From a virus, in IMG/VR virus record IMGVR_UViG_3300009705_000031, positions 1-43,868 of that record: DNA of 43,868 nucleotides; one strand, 5' to 3'. Position 1 is the stretch's first letter; each line of letters opens with the position of its first letter. The notes under the pieces are model-generated. The model saw only the letters and a program-made list of their open reading frames with translations, was not told the DNA's origin and did not search any database. Shown one piece after another: positions 26,331 through 34,269 of the stretch. A program made the position numbers and the translations under genes.

Positions 26331-27431
26331 TTACCCCTCAAATATTCTTAATGTTTCTATGCTAGCGTCCACATTTTTTGCTGTATTAATAGACGCAATC
26401 TTGCCTATATCCGTATTGATATACACAATAAACTCTTCGACATCTGGGAATTGACTTATTTTTCCAACAACTGAAACACTAGCGCTAGTAAGCAATGAAA
26501 CAGCACCCTCTACGTCGGTAGACACTATCCCGGCAGCAGATATGGTTACACTAGTGTTCATGCTAGTAGATGCAAACCTTTTGACAGTTCCCGATGTTAC
26601 AGTGGAAATTGAACCCAATATAGAAACAACCCCAGCCTTCTTAGTCATTGCTTCTGCTTTGGTGACTGAAATTGTTGCCGCCATAGATGCCGCAGCATTA
26701 TTCCTAGCCTTAGCAGTAACGGACACCGAGACCGAACCAGAGATAGATGCAGCTGCGCGTATGGGGACTTGCCCGGAGGCGGAAACTGAGATGGAAGCTG
26801 AAACAGATGCCGCTGCGTGTTTCTTGACTTCCGAAGCGACGGAAACCGCAATAGACCCCGAAACAGAGGTAGCTGCGTTTTTCTCAATTAGTGCAGCAGC
26901 GGAAACTGCTATAGATGCCGCAATAGATGTCGCTGCGGTTTTTAGTGGCGTTCCCTCAGCAGAAATCGCGATAGAGCCTGAGATAGATGTAGCTGCTTTT
27001 TTCCCGATTACCCCAGCAACCGAAGTCGCGACAGAGCCTGAAATAGATGTGGCCGCATTCTTCTTGATTAGCCCAGCGGCTGAAACTGCTATAGATCCTG
27101 AAATAGATGTCGCCGCGTTTTTCTTAATTAGCCCAGCAGCGGAAACCGCTATAGAGGCTGAAATAGATGTTGATCCAGTTACCGACCCGCTTGCGCTAAC
27201 GGAGATTGAGACAGAACCTGAAACAGATGCAGCAGCGCTTTTCTTAACTAACCCAGCAGCAGCAACAGCGATAGAAGCTGAAACAGATGTAGCTGCACCC
27301 TTCTTAATCAGCCCAGCAGCAGAAACCGCGACTGATGCCGAAATACTAACAGCTCCTGAAACAGTTGTTATACTACCTGTTGGCTCAGATGAGAAAGGTA
27401 CGGATGAAAATGGGGTTGCTGAAAAACTCAT
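26331..27431 (-). CDS. Ser/Ala/Val-rich 20-residue-repeat protein, probable fibre or surface protein
   Basis: 366 residues. After a short head (SFSATPFSSVPFSSEPTG) the protein is about fourteen tandem copies of a 20-residue unit, typified by AATSISGSIAVSAAGLIKKN. Small and hydrophobic residues alternate and a KK or similar basic pair falls at the unit end. The pattern predicts a regular beta-rich solenoid or fibre shaft. The last 45 residues (EFIVYINTDIGKIASINTAK) form a different, non-repetitive end. There is no signal peptide and no recognised family. It is the first gene of a block with BppU-like and beta-helix proteins, so a tail-fibre or host-contact role is likely. The repeat DNA is also open in the antisense direction, which I treat as a by-product. 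Confidence 0.75.
   Translation of the reverse strand: MSFSATPFSSVPFSSEPTGSITTVSGAVSISASVAVSAAGLIKKGAATSVSASIAVAAAGLVKKSAAASVSGSVSISVSASGSVTGSTSISASIAVSAAGLIKKNAATSISGSIAVSAAGLIKKNAATSISGSVATSVAGVIGKKAATSISGSIAISAEGTPLKTAATSIAASIAVSAAALIEKNAATSVSGSIAVSVASEVKKHAAASVSASISVSASGQVPIRAAASISGSVSVSVTAKARNNAAASMAATISVTKAEAMTKKAGVVSILGSISTVTSGTVKRFASTSMNTSVTISAAGIVSTDVEGAVSLLTSASVSVVGKISQFPDVEEFIVYINTDIGKIASINTAKNVDASIETLRIFEG
26418..26428 (-). promoter_or_regulatory. Intragenic TTGTGTATATC motif (weak promoter candidate)
   Basis: A 10 of 11 match to the intergenic motif lies inside the 3' end of the repeat-protein gene, where it encodes Val-Tyr-Ile. It is 89 bases before the BppU-like gene start. That spacing is inside the range of the intergenic copies, but coding constraint may explain it. 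Confidence 0.25.
26560..27370 (-). repeat. Tandem 60-base repeats in the Ser/Ala-rich protein gene
   Basis: About fourteen diverged 60-base units in frame with the gene, each encoding a 20-residue unit. The best-conserved stretch runs from about 26940 to 27330. Copy number could change by slippage or recombination. Confidence 0.8.
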
Positions 27432-27479
27432 TTATAACCCCTTTTTTACATAGTTAAGATATTACCAACTGCTTAATAT

Positions 27480-27490
27480 TATATACACAA
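27480..27490 (-). promoter_or_regulatory. TTGTGTATATA motif (putative phage promoter) before the repeat-protein gene
   Basis: Exact TTGTGTATATA in a 102-base AT-rich gap, 48 bases before the ATG at 27431. No hairpin terminator is visible between the radical SAM stop and the motif. Confidence 0.6.
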
Positions 27491-27533
27491 TGTTTATGGA
27501 TCTAAAAACAATATAAAATCTTTCTGGTTATTA

Positions 27534-28544
27534 TTATAAAATTGCATGACCCTCAGGTCTAACACGAGAAGCATCAACTATTGAATGTGATAATAGATCT
27601 TCGTTATCTTGTAATAGTTTTAAAAACTCATCATATTTTGGATGATTGACATTTGCTAGACTCTTCTCCTTAAAAGTAGCTATTCCACCTCTCATGTCGG
27701 GCCAATCTCTTAACATTGTAAGATTAACTCTTGTAGAATTATGCTCTATGGCTCTTTCAATAAACAAGGGGATATCCGTAAAATTATCTGATTCGACTAC
27801 CATATTTAATATAAAATCTTTACCTAGCTTAGATATAAACTTCATAGCTTTGTCCATATCCTCAAACTTTCCTCCCAGTCTGGTCTTTTCATATATATCC
27901 TTACTGGCAGCATCAACACTCATTTTGATTCTGGTTATATTGTTATGAATGTGAGAAAGGGAATCCCAGTACTTAGGAATCAATAATCCATTAGTAAATA
28001 ATTCAATATCGAGATTATCGTATTTTTTAATATCAAAGGTTTGTAATATTTTAAGCCAAGCAGGACTTGCTAAAGGATCTCCAGACCCTATGGCAGAAAT
28101 AAACTTTATGCTATCATGAAAGGTATCTAGCACATTCTTTGTCTGTCTAAAGATTTCATCTTGACGCTTCTCAATTATAGGTCTAGACCTACAAGACCAG
28201 CAGTGCAAATTGCAAGTCATATCATTTGCAAAAACAATTACAGATGGGCCTCTTGTCATTACCGGAGTCATATAGCTCTGTATTGGAGGATCTACCCTCC
28301 CAGCAATAGGCATGGCGCTATTCTCCAGTAGAGGTAGAACGCAGTTCTTACAGAAGGAATCGTCTTGATTGAGCCACGCACTTCTTAATTTTTGGAATCT
28401 TTCATGATTCCATACTTTCCACAAATTTTCGTACTTCCCCTCTATTGTTACTTCTGAAGAGTCTGTAAACCAGCTAGGGCAGCAAGTTATATAGCTTGCC
28501 GGATGGACATGCAGGGTATTAAACGGATTTTCACAGAACTTCAT
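27534..28544 (-). CDS. Radical SAM protein with N-terminal twitch/SPASM-like Cys cluster
   Basis: 336 residues. The [4Fe-4S]-SAM motif CNLHCWSC is at Cys111, Cys115 and Cys118 (CX3CX2C), followed by IGSGDPL (the GGE-like SAM site) and ELFTNGLLI. An auxiliary Cys set precedes it: Cys4 in FCENPFNTLHVHPA, Cys21-Cys22 (ITCCPSW), and Cys65 and Cys68 (FCKNC). With LWKVWNHERFQKLR between, this is the layout of twitch-domain radical SAM proteins, which carry an auxiliary cluster N-terminal to the core. The family is common near glycan genes and in aquatic phages, but substrates are unknown. It ends the enzyme cassette; a gap with a TTGTGTATATA motif follows. Confidence 0.82.
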   Translation of the reverse strand: MKFCENPFNTLHVHPASYITCCPSWFTDSSEVTIEGKYENLWKVWNHERFQKLRSAWLNQDDSFCKNCVLPLLENSAMPIAGRVDPPIQSYMTPVMTRGPSVIVFANDMTCNLHCWSCRSRPIIEKRQDEIFRQTKNVLDTFHDSIKFISAIGSGDPLASPAWLKILQTFDIKKYDNLDIELFTNGLLIPKYWDSLSHIHNNITRIKMSVDAASKDIYEKTRLGGKFEDMDKAMKFISKLGKDFILNMVVESDNFTDIPLFIERAIEHNSTRVNLTMLRDWPDMRGGIATFKEKSLANVNHPKYDEFLKLLQDNEDLLSHSIVDASRVRPEGHAIL

Positions 28545-29302
28545 TTAATAAACCTCTTACCTAGATTTTCCGAAATAGAATCGGAGAATACAAAGTCTTT
28601 CCAAAGGCATCCAATCGGCTCTAGCCACTCCTTGAACATAGCTATATTCTTATGGTAGTTTATGGGCAGTAATGTTGTTTTAGTTTTCATAGCTAGGGAA
28701 CATATTGCCAGATGTAATCTGTCTGTTGTAATCCCCTTAAACCCGTCTGTAAGGTTCCAATAATCTTCCGGAGTATGACAAAACATGACAGGGTCTACCT
28801 TTAGCTGAACCCTTACGTGGTGATGTACAGATCCTCCGTTTCTTCTGAGGAAAATTTCAGATCCGCTTTTATTCATCTTTGGTTCGGGAAAGTTAAACCC
28901 TAAAGCTAAATCTGGAGCTATTTCTCCACCACCGATTATGTCCCGGCTAATAGACTCCCTAAAAAACATCTTCTCGCACTTAAGGTCTTCCTGCCTTATT
29001 ACGCTCTGAGGCAAAAGCCAACACGGTATGCCCGACTCAAACGCCTTTATTCTTATAGCGGCAGCTGGTGGGAATCCAATGTTTCCACCCCCAAAGAGTA
29101 ATAGCTTGTCACACTTCGGTATTGGATCTTCCGCTAGGGCGTTAACCGTAAAGTGTTCTATATTAAACTCTTTACATAATTGTCTCGCAGCCAAATATAA
29201 TAACTGATCACCCATGTTTCCTATACCATCTACTATACCTACAGTCAGCCCGGAAAGCGGTTCAAAAATTGGTTCAAATAGAGATAGATCAATAAGTCTC
29301 AT
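28541..29302 (-). CDS. Polysaccharide pyruvyl transferase-like protein
   Basis: 253 residues of a GT-B-like family (PS_pyruv_trans). Visible motifs are GIGNMGD (26-32) at the N-terminal nucleotide-fold start, LLLFGGGNIGFPPAA (67-81), LLPQSVI (96-102), the hallmark TDRLHLAICSLAM (193-205) and NYHKN (215-219). The family adds pyruvate ketals from phosphoenolpyruvate to sugars or acts as a related glycan transferase. At 253 residues it is shorter than the usual 300-400. Its stop overlaps the radical SAM start by ATGA. With neighbours it suggests assembly or modification of a surface glycan; which glycan (virion or host) cannot be told here. Confidence 0.72.
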   Translation of the reverse strand: MRLIDLSLFEPIFEPLSGLTVGIVDGIGNMGDQLLYLAARQLCKEFNIEHFTVNALAEDPIPKCDKLLLFGGGNIGFPPAAAIRIKAFESGIPCWLLPQSVIRQEDLKCEKMFFRESISRDIIGGGEIAPDLALGFNFPEPKMNKSGSEIFLRRNGGSVHHHVRVQLKVDPVMFCHTPEDYWNLTDGFKGITTDRLHLAICSLAMKTKTTLLPINYHKNIAMFKEWLEPIGCLWKDFVFSDSISENLGKRFIK

Positions 29303-29303
29303 T

Positions 29304-29828
29304 TTATTTACTCGAATTTAATCTTGGGAGAGAGCATTGAGGTATATCGCACTTATCACATATGTCATGCCATTGGTTGTTTATTTCAGAGAAGTCATAA
29401 ACTTCTACCCCCAAATCCTCCGCGCTGTTTCCTTTGGTGTACCATTCAGTTGTATGACTCATGAAGACCTTCCAGTAATTTTTGTCCTCATTCTTGAGAA
29501 CTTTACTCCAAGCCTCCGGGCATGTGGGATCTTCGTGAACCTTGTTGTATACGTCTCTTTCTATTAATCTAGTTACGCTTTGCACTCTATCCCCCATCGA
29601 GCGATGAATAGCAAACTTGTATATATCATCCCACTCATCTATGATTTCTTTCAGCGCGACTGCTCTTGCGTGACGCTTCATGCCTTGCCAGTTTTTTATA
29701 TCTCCACCCGTTCCGAGTATTATGTCGATCCCCTTCCCTGCACAGACTCCAGCTATTGCGCCTGTGACAGAATTTCCTGCGGCTCTAGGTATGTGAATAA
29801 AAACAGCTCTTTGTGGTAAATATATCAT
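29304..29828 (-). CDS. Sulfotransferase-like protein (Sulfotransfer_2 type)
   Basis: 174 residues. The N-terminal strand-loop FIHIPRAAGNS (10-20) matches the 5'-phosphosulfate binding loop (HIPKTAGTS) of membrane and Golgi-type sulfotransferases and their bacterial relatives. The segment KFAIHRSMGDRVQSVTRL (71-88) matches the 3'-phosphate motif, with Arg76 and Ser84 in the expected places. The C-terminal CSLPRLNSS also resembles the family's end. It is shorter than most members (about 220-300), so the acceptor-binding part is reduced and activity is not assured. Such enzymes move sulfate from PAPS to sugars or other hydroxyls. Three bases separate it from the preceding gene and one base from the next, so all are co-translated. 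Confidence 0.62.
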   Translation of the reverse strand: MIYLPQRAVFIHIPRAAGNSVTGAIAGVCAGKGIDIILGTGGDIKNWQGMKRHARAVALKEIIDEWDDIYKFAIHRSMGDRVQSVTRLIERDVYNKVHEDPTCPEAWSKVLKNEDKNYWKVFMSHTTEWYTKGNSAEDLGVEVYDFSEINNQWHDICDKCDIPQCSLPRLNSSK

Positions 29829-29831
29829 ACT

Positions 29832-30842
29832 TTATTCCTCCGGGCAAATTACAAACTTACCGCTTTCCCTTCTTATTATGACGGCTTCGGGCAACTCGCT
29901 TTCTACGAAAAAGTGAGCACTAGATCTTTTGAAGTGATCAGCTTTGAAATTGGCCGCTTCCTGTATATGATTTTTATCCCGAATTTCCTCTTTTTCTGTT
30001 GGATACATTTCTAGAGAACCATATCTTATTCCGTGCCTCTCTAGCCACTCCTCTGTTATGTCTCGATATTTTTCAAGTCTTGCCGTAACTATTCCACGAC
30101 AACGGGTTTTGGGTATCCTGTGATAGAATGGCTCAACATTCTTTATATATTCTATATAATCTTCTTCATTTATGCATTTGCTATATGGAACATTTGGACA
30201 GAGTATTCCATCAAAATCTAAGAGAGCACTTTCTATGTACACGCAATTAAATAGGTTCCATTCGAGTATATGGGGAGGCATGAGTGATTTTGCAAAAAAG
30301 TCTACCTTGTCTAGCGCGTCGGGATGAGCATAAACGGTAGCATAAATCGCATCCTCTTTTATTTTCTCTCTTATGTCTGCAATTGCCGTACCTGCGTAGA
30401 CTGTATCATCAACAATTAAAACCTTACCTCCAGAACCCTCATAGTCTCTCATCCTTATCCCACCAAATCCTGAGCAGGCCGACATGATCTCAAGCTCATA
30501 GGAAGACTTATTCATTGTATAGAGTGGCAAATTTAACCATAAGGCAATCATACTAGCTGGAAACATTCCCGACCTTGGTATTCCGAGCACGCCTTTTAAG
30601 TTTAGATGGCCCATTTGAGGTAATAGAAGGTCTCTACAGTCTTCAACAAGTTGTGAGGTTTTTATATATTCAGTACCAAGAAATTTTTCGTTTCTACTGT
30701 GTTTTTTATCGCAATCTATCTTGTATTGCGCTCTTTCTCCCGGAGTGGCGTTTTGGCACCATTGCCAATTTGGCGGGCTATAAGTCATTTCCTGTCTGAA
30801 AAACTCACAAAATCCCGACTGTGCACATTGACATTTTTCCAT
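29832..30842 (-). CDS. Phosphoribosyltransferase-HAD hydrolase fusion with N-terminal Cys cluster
   Basis: 336 residues with three parts. Residues 1-45 hold a Cys cluster (C4, C6, C12, C29, C44; MEKCQCAQSGFCEFF, WQWC) that could bind zinc. Residues 50-200 are a type I phosphoribosyltransferase: the PRPP-binding loop KVLIVDDTVYAGTA is at 140-153, and GVLGIPRSGM (84-93) is the pyrophosphate-side loop. Residues 203-336 look like a HAD-type hydrolase: LDFDGIL (208-214) gives the nucleophile Asp209 and Asp211, and VTAR (252-255) gives motif II. Motifs III and IV are less clear (around K305 and ESELPEA). It may salvage bases or make a nucleotide precursor and dephosphorylate it, but the substrate is unknown. 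It is the first gene of the enzyme cassette. Confidence 0.82.
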   Translation of the reverse strand: MEKCQCAQSGFCEFFRQEMTYSPPNWQWCQNATPGERAQYKIDCDKKHSRNEKFLGTEYIKTSQLVEDCRDLLLPQMGHLNLKGVLGIPRSGMFPASMIALWLNLPLYTMNKSSYELEIMSACSGFGGIRMRDYEGSGGKVLIVDDTVYAGTAIADIREKIKEDAIYATVYAHPDALDKVDFFAKSLMPPHILEWNLFNCVYIESALLDFDGILCPNVPYSKCINEEDYIEYIKNVEPFYHRIPKTRCRGIVTARLEKYRDITEEWLERHGIRYGSLEMYPTEKEEIRDKNHIQEAANFKADHFKRSSAHFFVESELPEAVIIRRESGKFVICPEE

Positions 30843-30864
30843 ACTTTTCTCCTAAATCCTTAAC

Positions 30865-31242
30865 TTAATCAACAAACATTAAAAATGCTGACCCCAAATC
30901 TCTATAGAAAGTATGCGGAGCTTTGTTTGGAGATCCTGAACTACCCGTGCCGGAAGGGAGGTCGCACGGGGAATCGTCACCGTCACCATTTGAGTCAGTT
31001 ATATACTTTATCGTTAACGTGTCTGCATCTGTTATACCTGTAACGAGATAAGTATAGGTTGAAATGTCAGTTCCGCCTCCTCCGTGGGCACCTCCTCCGG
31101 GTTCCATTTTGTAGACAGTAACATGATCTCCAACCTGAGCATTAGCCACGGAAGACCCATAGTTTGCCGTATAGGTTGGGCCAGAGCCAGAACAGCTACT
31201 TAAAGCAACACTAGAATATATTGTAATAGTATTTCTTGCCAT
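30865..31242 (-). CDS. Small Gly/Ser/Thr-rich virion-type protein, unknown function
   Basis: 125 residues with no recognised family. It is rich in Gly, Ser, Thr and Asp (ANYGSSVANAQVGDHVTVYK, GGGAHGGGGTD) and has a beta-strand pattern ending YLVTGITDADTLTIKYI, which resembles small fibre-associated or collar proteins. The start codon overlaps the stop of the 854-residue fibre (TAATG), so expression is coupled to it. It may cap or decorate the fibre. The gap to the enzyme cassette downstream is only 22 bases, with an SD and no promoter-like motif. Confidence 0.6.
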   Translation of the reverse strand: MARNTITIYSSVALSSCSGSGPTYTANYGSSVANAQVGDHVTVYKMEPGGGAHGGGGTDISTYTYLVTGITDADTLTIKYITDSNGDGDDSPCDLPSGTGSSGSPNKAPHTFYRDLGSAFLMFVD

Positions 31243-33806
31243 TAGTCTGGTAAATCCTGACCTATAATAAATCCATCAAAAGTGGTTCCAGCGTCATTCG
31301 TGCAGAGGAATCCATAAACATCTGTATGGGCTGTTGCGGTAGACATGGTTGGGGTTATATTTCCAGCCCACCTAACCGTTGCTGCTGTATTGCTAGCGTC
31401 AGAATCAACATCAGCCCAAGAGACCGTGTTTGCAGAGGATGCATGTTGCGTAAGTCTAATGATAAACCTTTGCCCTCTTTTTGCATTAGCAAATATTATC
31501 TTGTTTACAGTGCCGACACTACTATTGGAAGGTAAAGATTGATTTTGATAATTACCAGTACTTAAATCAAAAGTAAGAGTTCTTGCGGAAGACGCTGTGG
31601 GTGTATCGTTAGCCGGGACAGCTTCTTGAACATATGAACCACCAACTAAATTTAATCTATCTTCGCTCTCGTCCCACTCTAAGTAAGAACCAGAAGTAGC
31701 TCCAAACAATTTAACGTCATGTCCTGTGTCATTAACTCCTACGGTAAGGGTGCCAGCTAGCGTTAATCCTCCACTAACCAAGGTCATTAAATCCCCATCG
31801 CTCGTATGGCCAATCGTAGTGCCGTCGATAATAATGTTATCAACCGTTAAGGCAGTAAGAGTTCCTACCGATGTAATCGCTGATTGGGCAGCTTGTGTGA
31901 CAGTAAGAGCAGTACCGCTTGCGTTACCTGTAACGTTGCCCGTAAGAGGCCCAGCGAATCCAGTTGCAGTCAAAACCCCGGTACTGGAATTGAAAGTTAG
32001 GTTACTACCTGACTTCGGCCCCAAATTGCCAGTTGCAGCAGTAACGAACAATGGAAAACATGTTGTGTCGGTAGATTCGTCAGCCACAGTTATCGCCGTA
32101 GGTATGCCACCAGTAGCAGCCTCCCAAGCGGGCGCTGATCCAGCACCTGTAGCAGTTAATACGTGACCATCGGTACTCGCAGCCAATCTGGTAAGCACGC
32201 CGCTAGCATTACGATAATAAATATCTCCCTCTGCATCACTGCCCATTGTAACGGTAACACCGGCCAATACAGTCCCAGTCGATAACGTCCCAGACGTAAC
32301 AGTGCCAATCGTGACTAAATTTGCGGCAGATGTAATAGCTGCCTGCGTGCCACCAGTAACGGTAGCGGCAGTTCCGCTTGCATTGCCCGTAACGTTACCC
32401 GTCAAGGCACCGGCAAAGAGTGTAGACGTAAGAAGCCCGCTACTTGGGTTATATGTTAGTCCCGTATCAGTCTCAGCACCCTGAGATCCCGTCGCCCCGT
32501 CTACAAAGAGTGGATAAACGGTTTCATCGGTACTATCGTTAGCGCTGACAGTAATACTGGTTGCGTCTGTTGCCAACGTGGCGGTAGCAGCGTTACCCGT
32601 ACAACTACCAGAGCTACCAGAAACTGTCGTTTGGTCGCCAGTATTGCTCCCCGAAATACTAGCGTCGGAAAGCGCTGTGCTTAACTGAGCTACGGTAAAT
32701 GAACCCAGAATAGCAGCGTTGCCTGTCGATGTAATATGTCCCGTTAGATTGGCATTTGTCGTTACCGTAGCGGCGTTGCCTGTACAGCTACCAGAACTAC
32801 CAGAAGCATCGCCCGTAACGTTGCCCGTAAGAGGCCCCGCGAATCCAGTTGCTGTTAAGATACCTGTATCAGAAGCGAAGGTTAGATTGGTGCCAGACTT
32901 TGGTCCCACATTACCCGTTGCCGCAGTAACGAACAAAGGAAAACACGTAGAATCAGAAGATTCGTCTGCTACAGTTACAGTGGTCGCAATAGCAGCAGTA
33001 CCGGACGTGCTTTGATTAAGGGTGGGAAACGTACAGTTTGTTAGAGTTCCAGATGCTGGCGTTCCCAATACGGGCGTTACCAACGTTGGACTAGTAGCGA
33101 ATACTAATAATCCGCTACCTGTCTCATCTGTAATCGCAGTAGCAAGATTTGCAGAGCTAGGCGTTCCTAAAAATGTTTCAACACCAGTACCAAAAGTAAT
33201 TGTGGCTTGAGCTCCAAGGCTAGTTCTCACGGTAGCTCCACTCTCTACTACCCAGCCACCAGCACTGCCTACGATAAAATTACTATCTGAACTAGCTAGA
33301 GCAGCAATCGCAGCAAGATCGGCATCATACCCCTGCACATCGGAACCTATAGCTACCCCTAGGTTAGTTCTAGCTCCACCAGCGGTAGAAGACCCAGTTC
33401 CACCATGAGCCACGGCAACATCAGTAGCCTCCCAGTCTCCGCTAGATATTGTTCCCACTACGGTAATCTCGGGAGACAAAGCTCCGCTAGCATCTAAGTT
33501 TACGGATTTCCCAGCAGGATAAGTACAGAACACAGTATGTGTGCCAGAACTCAAAGTAATAGCACTCGTATCTCCAGAGCTATTCGCTAGGATTGTAGTT
33601 CTAGCGAGAGTAGTCCCCGACAAAGTATATGTCCCAATTCCTACTTCCCAAGCATTATTAGCGTCTTCTATAACATAATAGGTTGTATTACTATTTCCTA
33701 TTACGGAAAAAGTTTGATAACCAACAACTGCCCCCGTGAGAGTTATCGTTCCCGTTCCGGTAGTTGTAGTAGTTTCTTTTACTCTATCTTTAAGTACTAA
33801 AGCCAT
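31242..33806 (-). CDS. Large tail fibre protein with three long internal repeats
   Basis: 854 residues. The N-terminus (MALVLKDRVKETTTTTGTG, then a GYQTFSV strand and NNAWEVGIGTY) is the common virion-attachment head of many aquatic-phage fibres. The shaft is Gly/Thr/Ser/Ala-rich with three copies of a roughly 60-residue module containing CFPLFVTAATGN (YPLFVDGATGS in one), NLTF and GFAGPLTGNVTGNASG. The C-terminal end (KRGQRFIIRLTQHASSANTV to FDGFIIGQDLPD) is a compact beta domain likely to be the tip. Expected to form trimers and bind receptors. Its stop overlaps nothing upstream, but the next gene's start is coupled through TAATG at 31242-31244. Recombination between repeats could change fibre length. 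Confidence 0.88.
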   Translation of the reverse strand: MALVLKDRVKETTTTTGTGTITLTGAVVGYQTFSVIGNSNTTYYVIEDANNAWEVGIGTYTLSGTTLARTTILANSSGDTSAITLSSGTHTVFCTYPAGKSVNLDASGALSPEITVVGTISSGDWEATDVAVAHGGTGSSTAGGARTNLGVAIGSDVQGYDADLAAIAALASSDSNFIVGSAGGWVVESGATVRTSLGAQATITFGTGVETFLGTPSSANLATAITDETGSGLLVFATSPTLVTPVLGTPASGTLTNCTFPTLNQSTSGTAAIATTVTVADESSDSTCFPLFVTAATGNVGPKSGTNLTFASDTGILTATGFAGPLTGNVTGDASGSSGSCTGNAATVTTNANLTGHITSTGNAAILGSFTVAQLSTALSDASISGSNTGDQTTVSGSSGSCTGNAATATLATDATSITVSANDSTDETVYPLFVDGATGSQGAETDTGLTYNPSSGLLTSTLFAGALTGNVTGNASGTAATVTGGTQAAITSAANLVTIGTVTSGTLSTGTVLAGVTVTMGSDAEGDIYYRNASGVLTRLAASTDGHVLTATGAGSAPAWEAATGGIPTAITVADESTDTTCFPLFVTAATGNLGPKSGSNLTFNSSTGVLTATGFAGPLTGNVTGNASGTALTVTQAAQSAITSVGTLTALTVDNIIIDGTTIGHTSDGDLMTLVSGGLTLAGTLTVGVNDTGHDVKLFGATSGSYLEWDESEDRLNLVGGSYVQEAVPANDTPTASSARTLTFDLSTGNYQNQSLPSNSSVGTVNKIIFANAKRGQRFIIRLTQHASSANTVSWADVDSDASNTAATVRWAGNITPTMSTATAHTDVYGFLCTNDAGTTFDGFIIGQDLPD
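31905..32990 (-). repeat. Imperfect direct repeats inside the tail fibre gene
   Basis: Three copies of a roughly 175-190 base unit around 32800-32990, 32365-32560 and 31905-32095, sharing long near-identical stretches such as the segment encoding GFAGPLTGNVTG. The first and third copies are the most alike and lie about 890 bases apart. They encode the fibre shaft modules. Confidence 0.8.
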
Positions 33807-33825
33807 TACCCATGCTCCCTATAAA

Positions 33826-34239
33826 TTAAGCAAAGGTAATATCAAAATCACCCGCCGAAACGATAAACTGATCTGTATTCTCAACAAACTTGGTAGCAGT
33901 CAATGCTCCGTATAATAAAATGTTTCCAGTACTAGCCGCATCTGCTATAAAAATACCTGATACATGACCCCACTCATTGGTCGCAGCAGCAAATGTTATT
34001 GCGCTTTCATTATCGGTAAGACCGCTGGTTCCACCGGCACTCCAATATGCATCACCTCGAATACTACCAATTCTAGCATAAGAACCTCCGGATAGTTCAT
34101 GAGTAAGGGTTCCAGCCTCAAGTTGAGCTGCATCAAATTTACCCACTAGTCCCACATAAACGTCTGGCTGAGCATAAGTCGTTCCTCTTAAAAGGTGGTC
34201 TATAAGCTTATTTTCTAAATGGTTTGACATTGCAGTCAT
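33826..34239 (-). CDS. Short tail fibre protein, Gp80-like family
   Basis: 137 residues matching a recognisable family of small phage fibre proteins. It starts SNHLENKLIDHLLRG, followed by a VYVGLV strand, then GGSYARIGS. The second half is AITFAAATNEWGHVSGIFI, then GNILLYGALTATKFV and a beta C-terminus (FIVSAGDFDITF). The family is found as virion fibre or tip proteins in many siphophages. Two ATGs exist (MTAMSNHL); SD AGGAG lies before the first. It is followed after 19 bases by the large fibre gene, so the two are probably co-translated parts of one fibre assembly. Confidence 0.75.
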   Translation of the reverse strand: MTAMSNHLENKLIDHLLRGTTYAQPDVYVGLVGKFDAAQLEAGTLTHELSGGSYARIGSIRGDAYWSAGGTSGLTDNESAITFAAATNEWGHVSGIFIADAASTGNILLYGALTATKFVENTDQFIVSAGDFDITFA

Positions 34240-34269
34240 GATATATACTCCTGTAATAATATGTATAAA

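Noticed and set aside
26542-27453. Plus-strand open frame (303 codons) with 20-residue repeats
   Set aside because: It is the reverse reading of the 60-base repeats of the Ser/Ala-rich gene; the repetitive sequence keeps both strands open. The minus-strand frame has the SD, context and non-repetitive ends.
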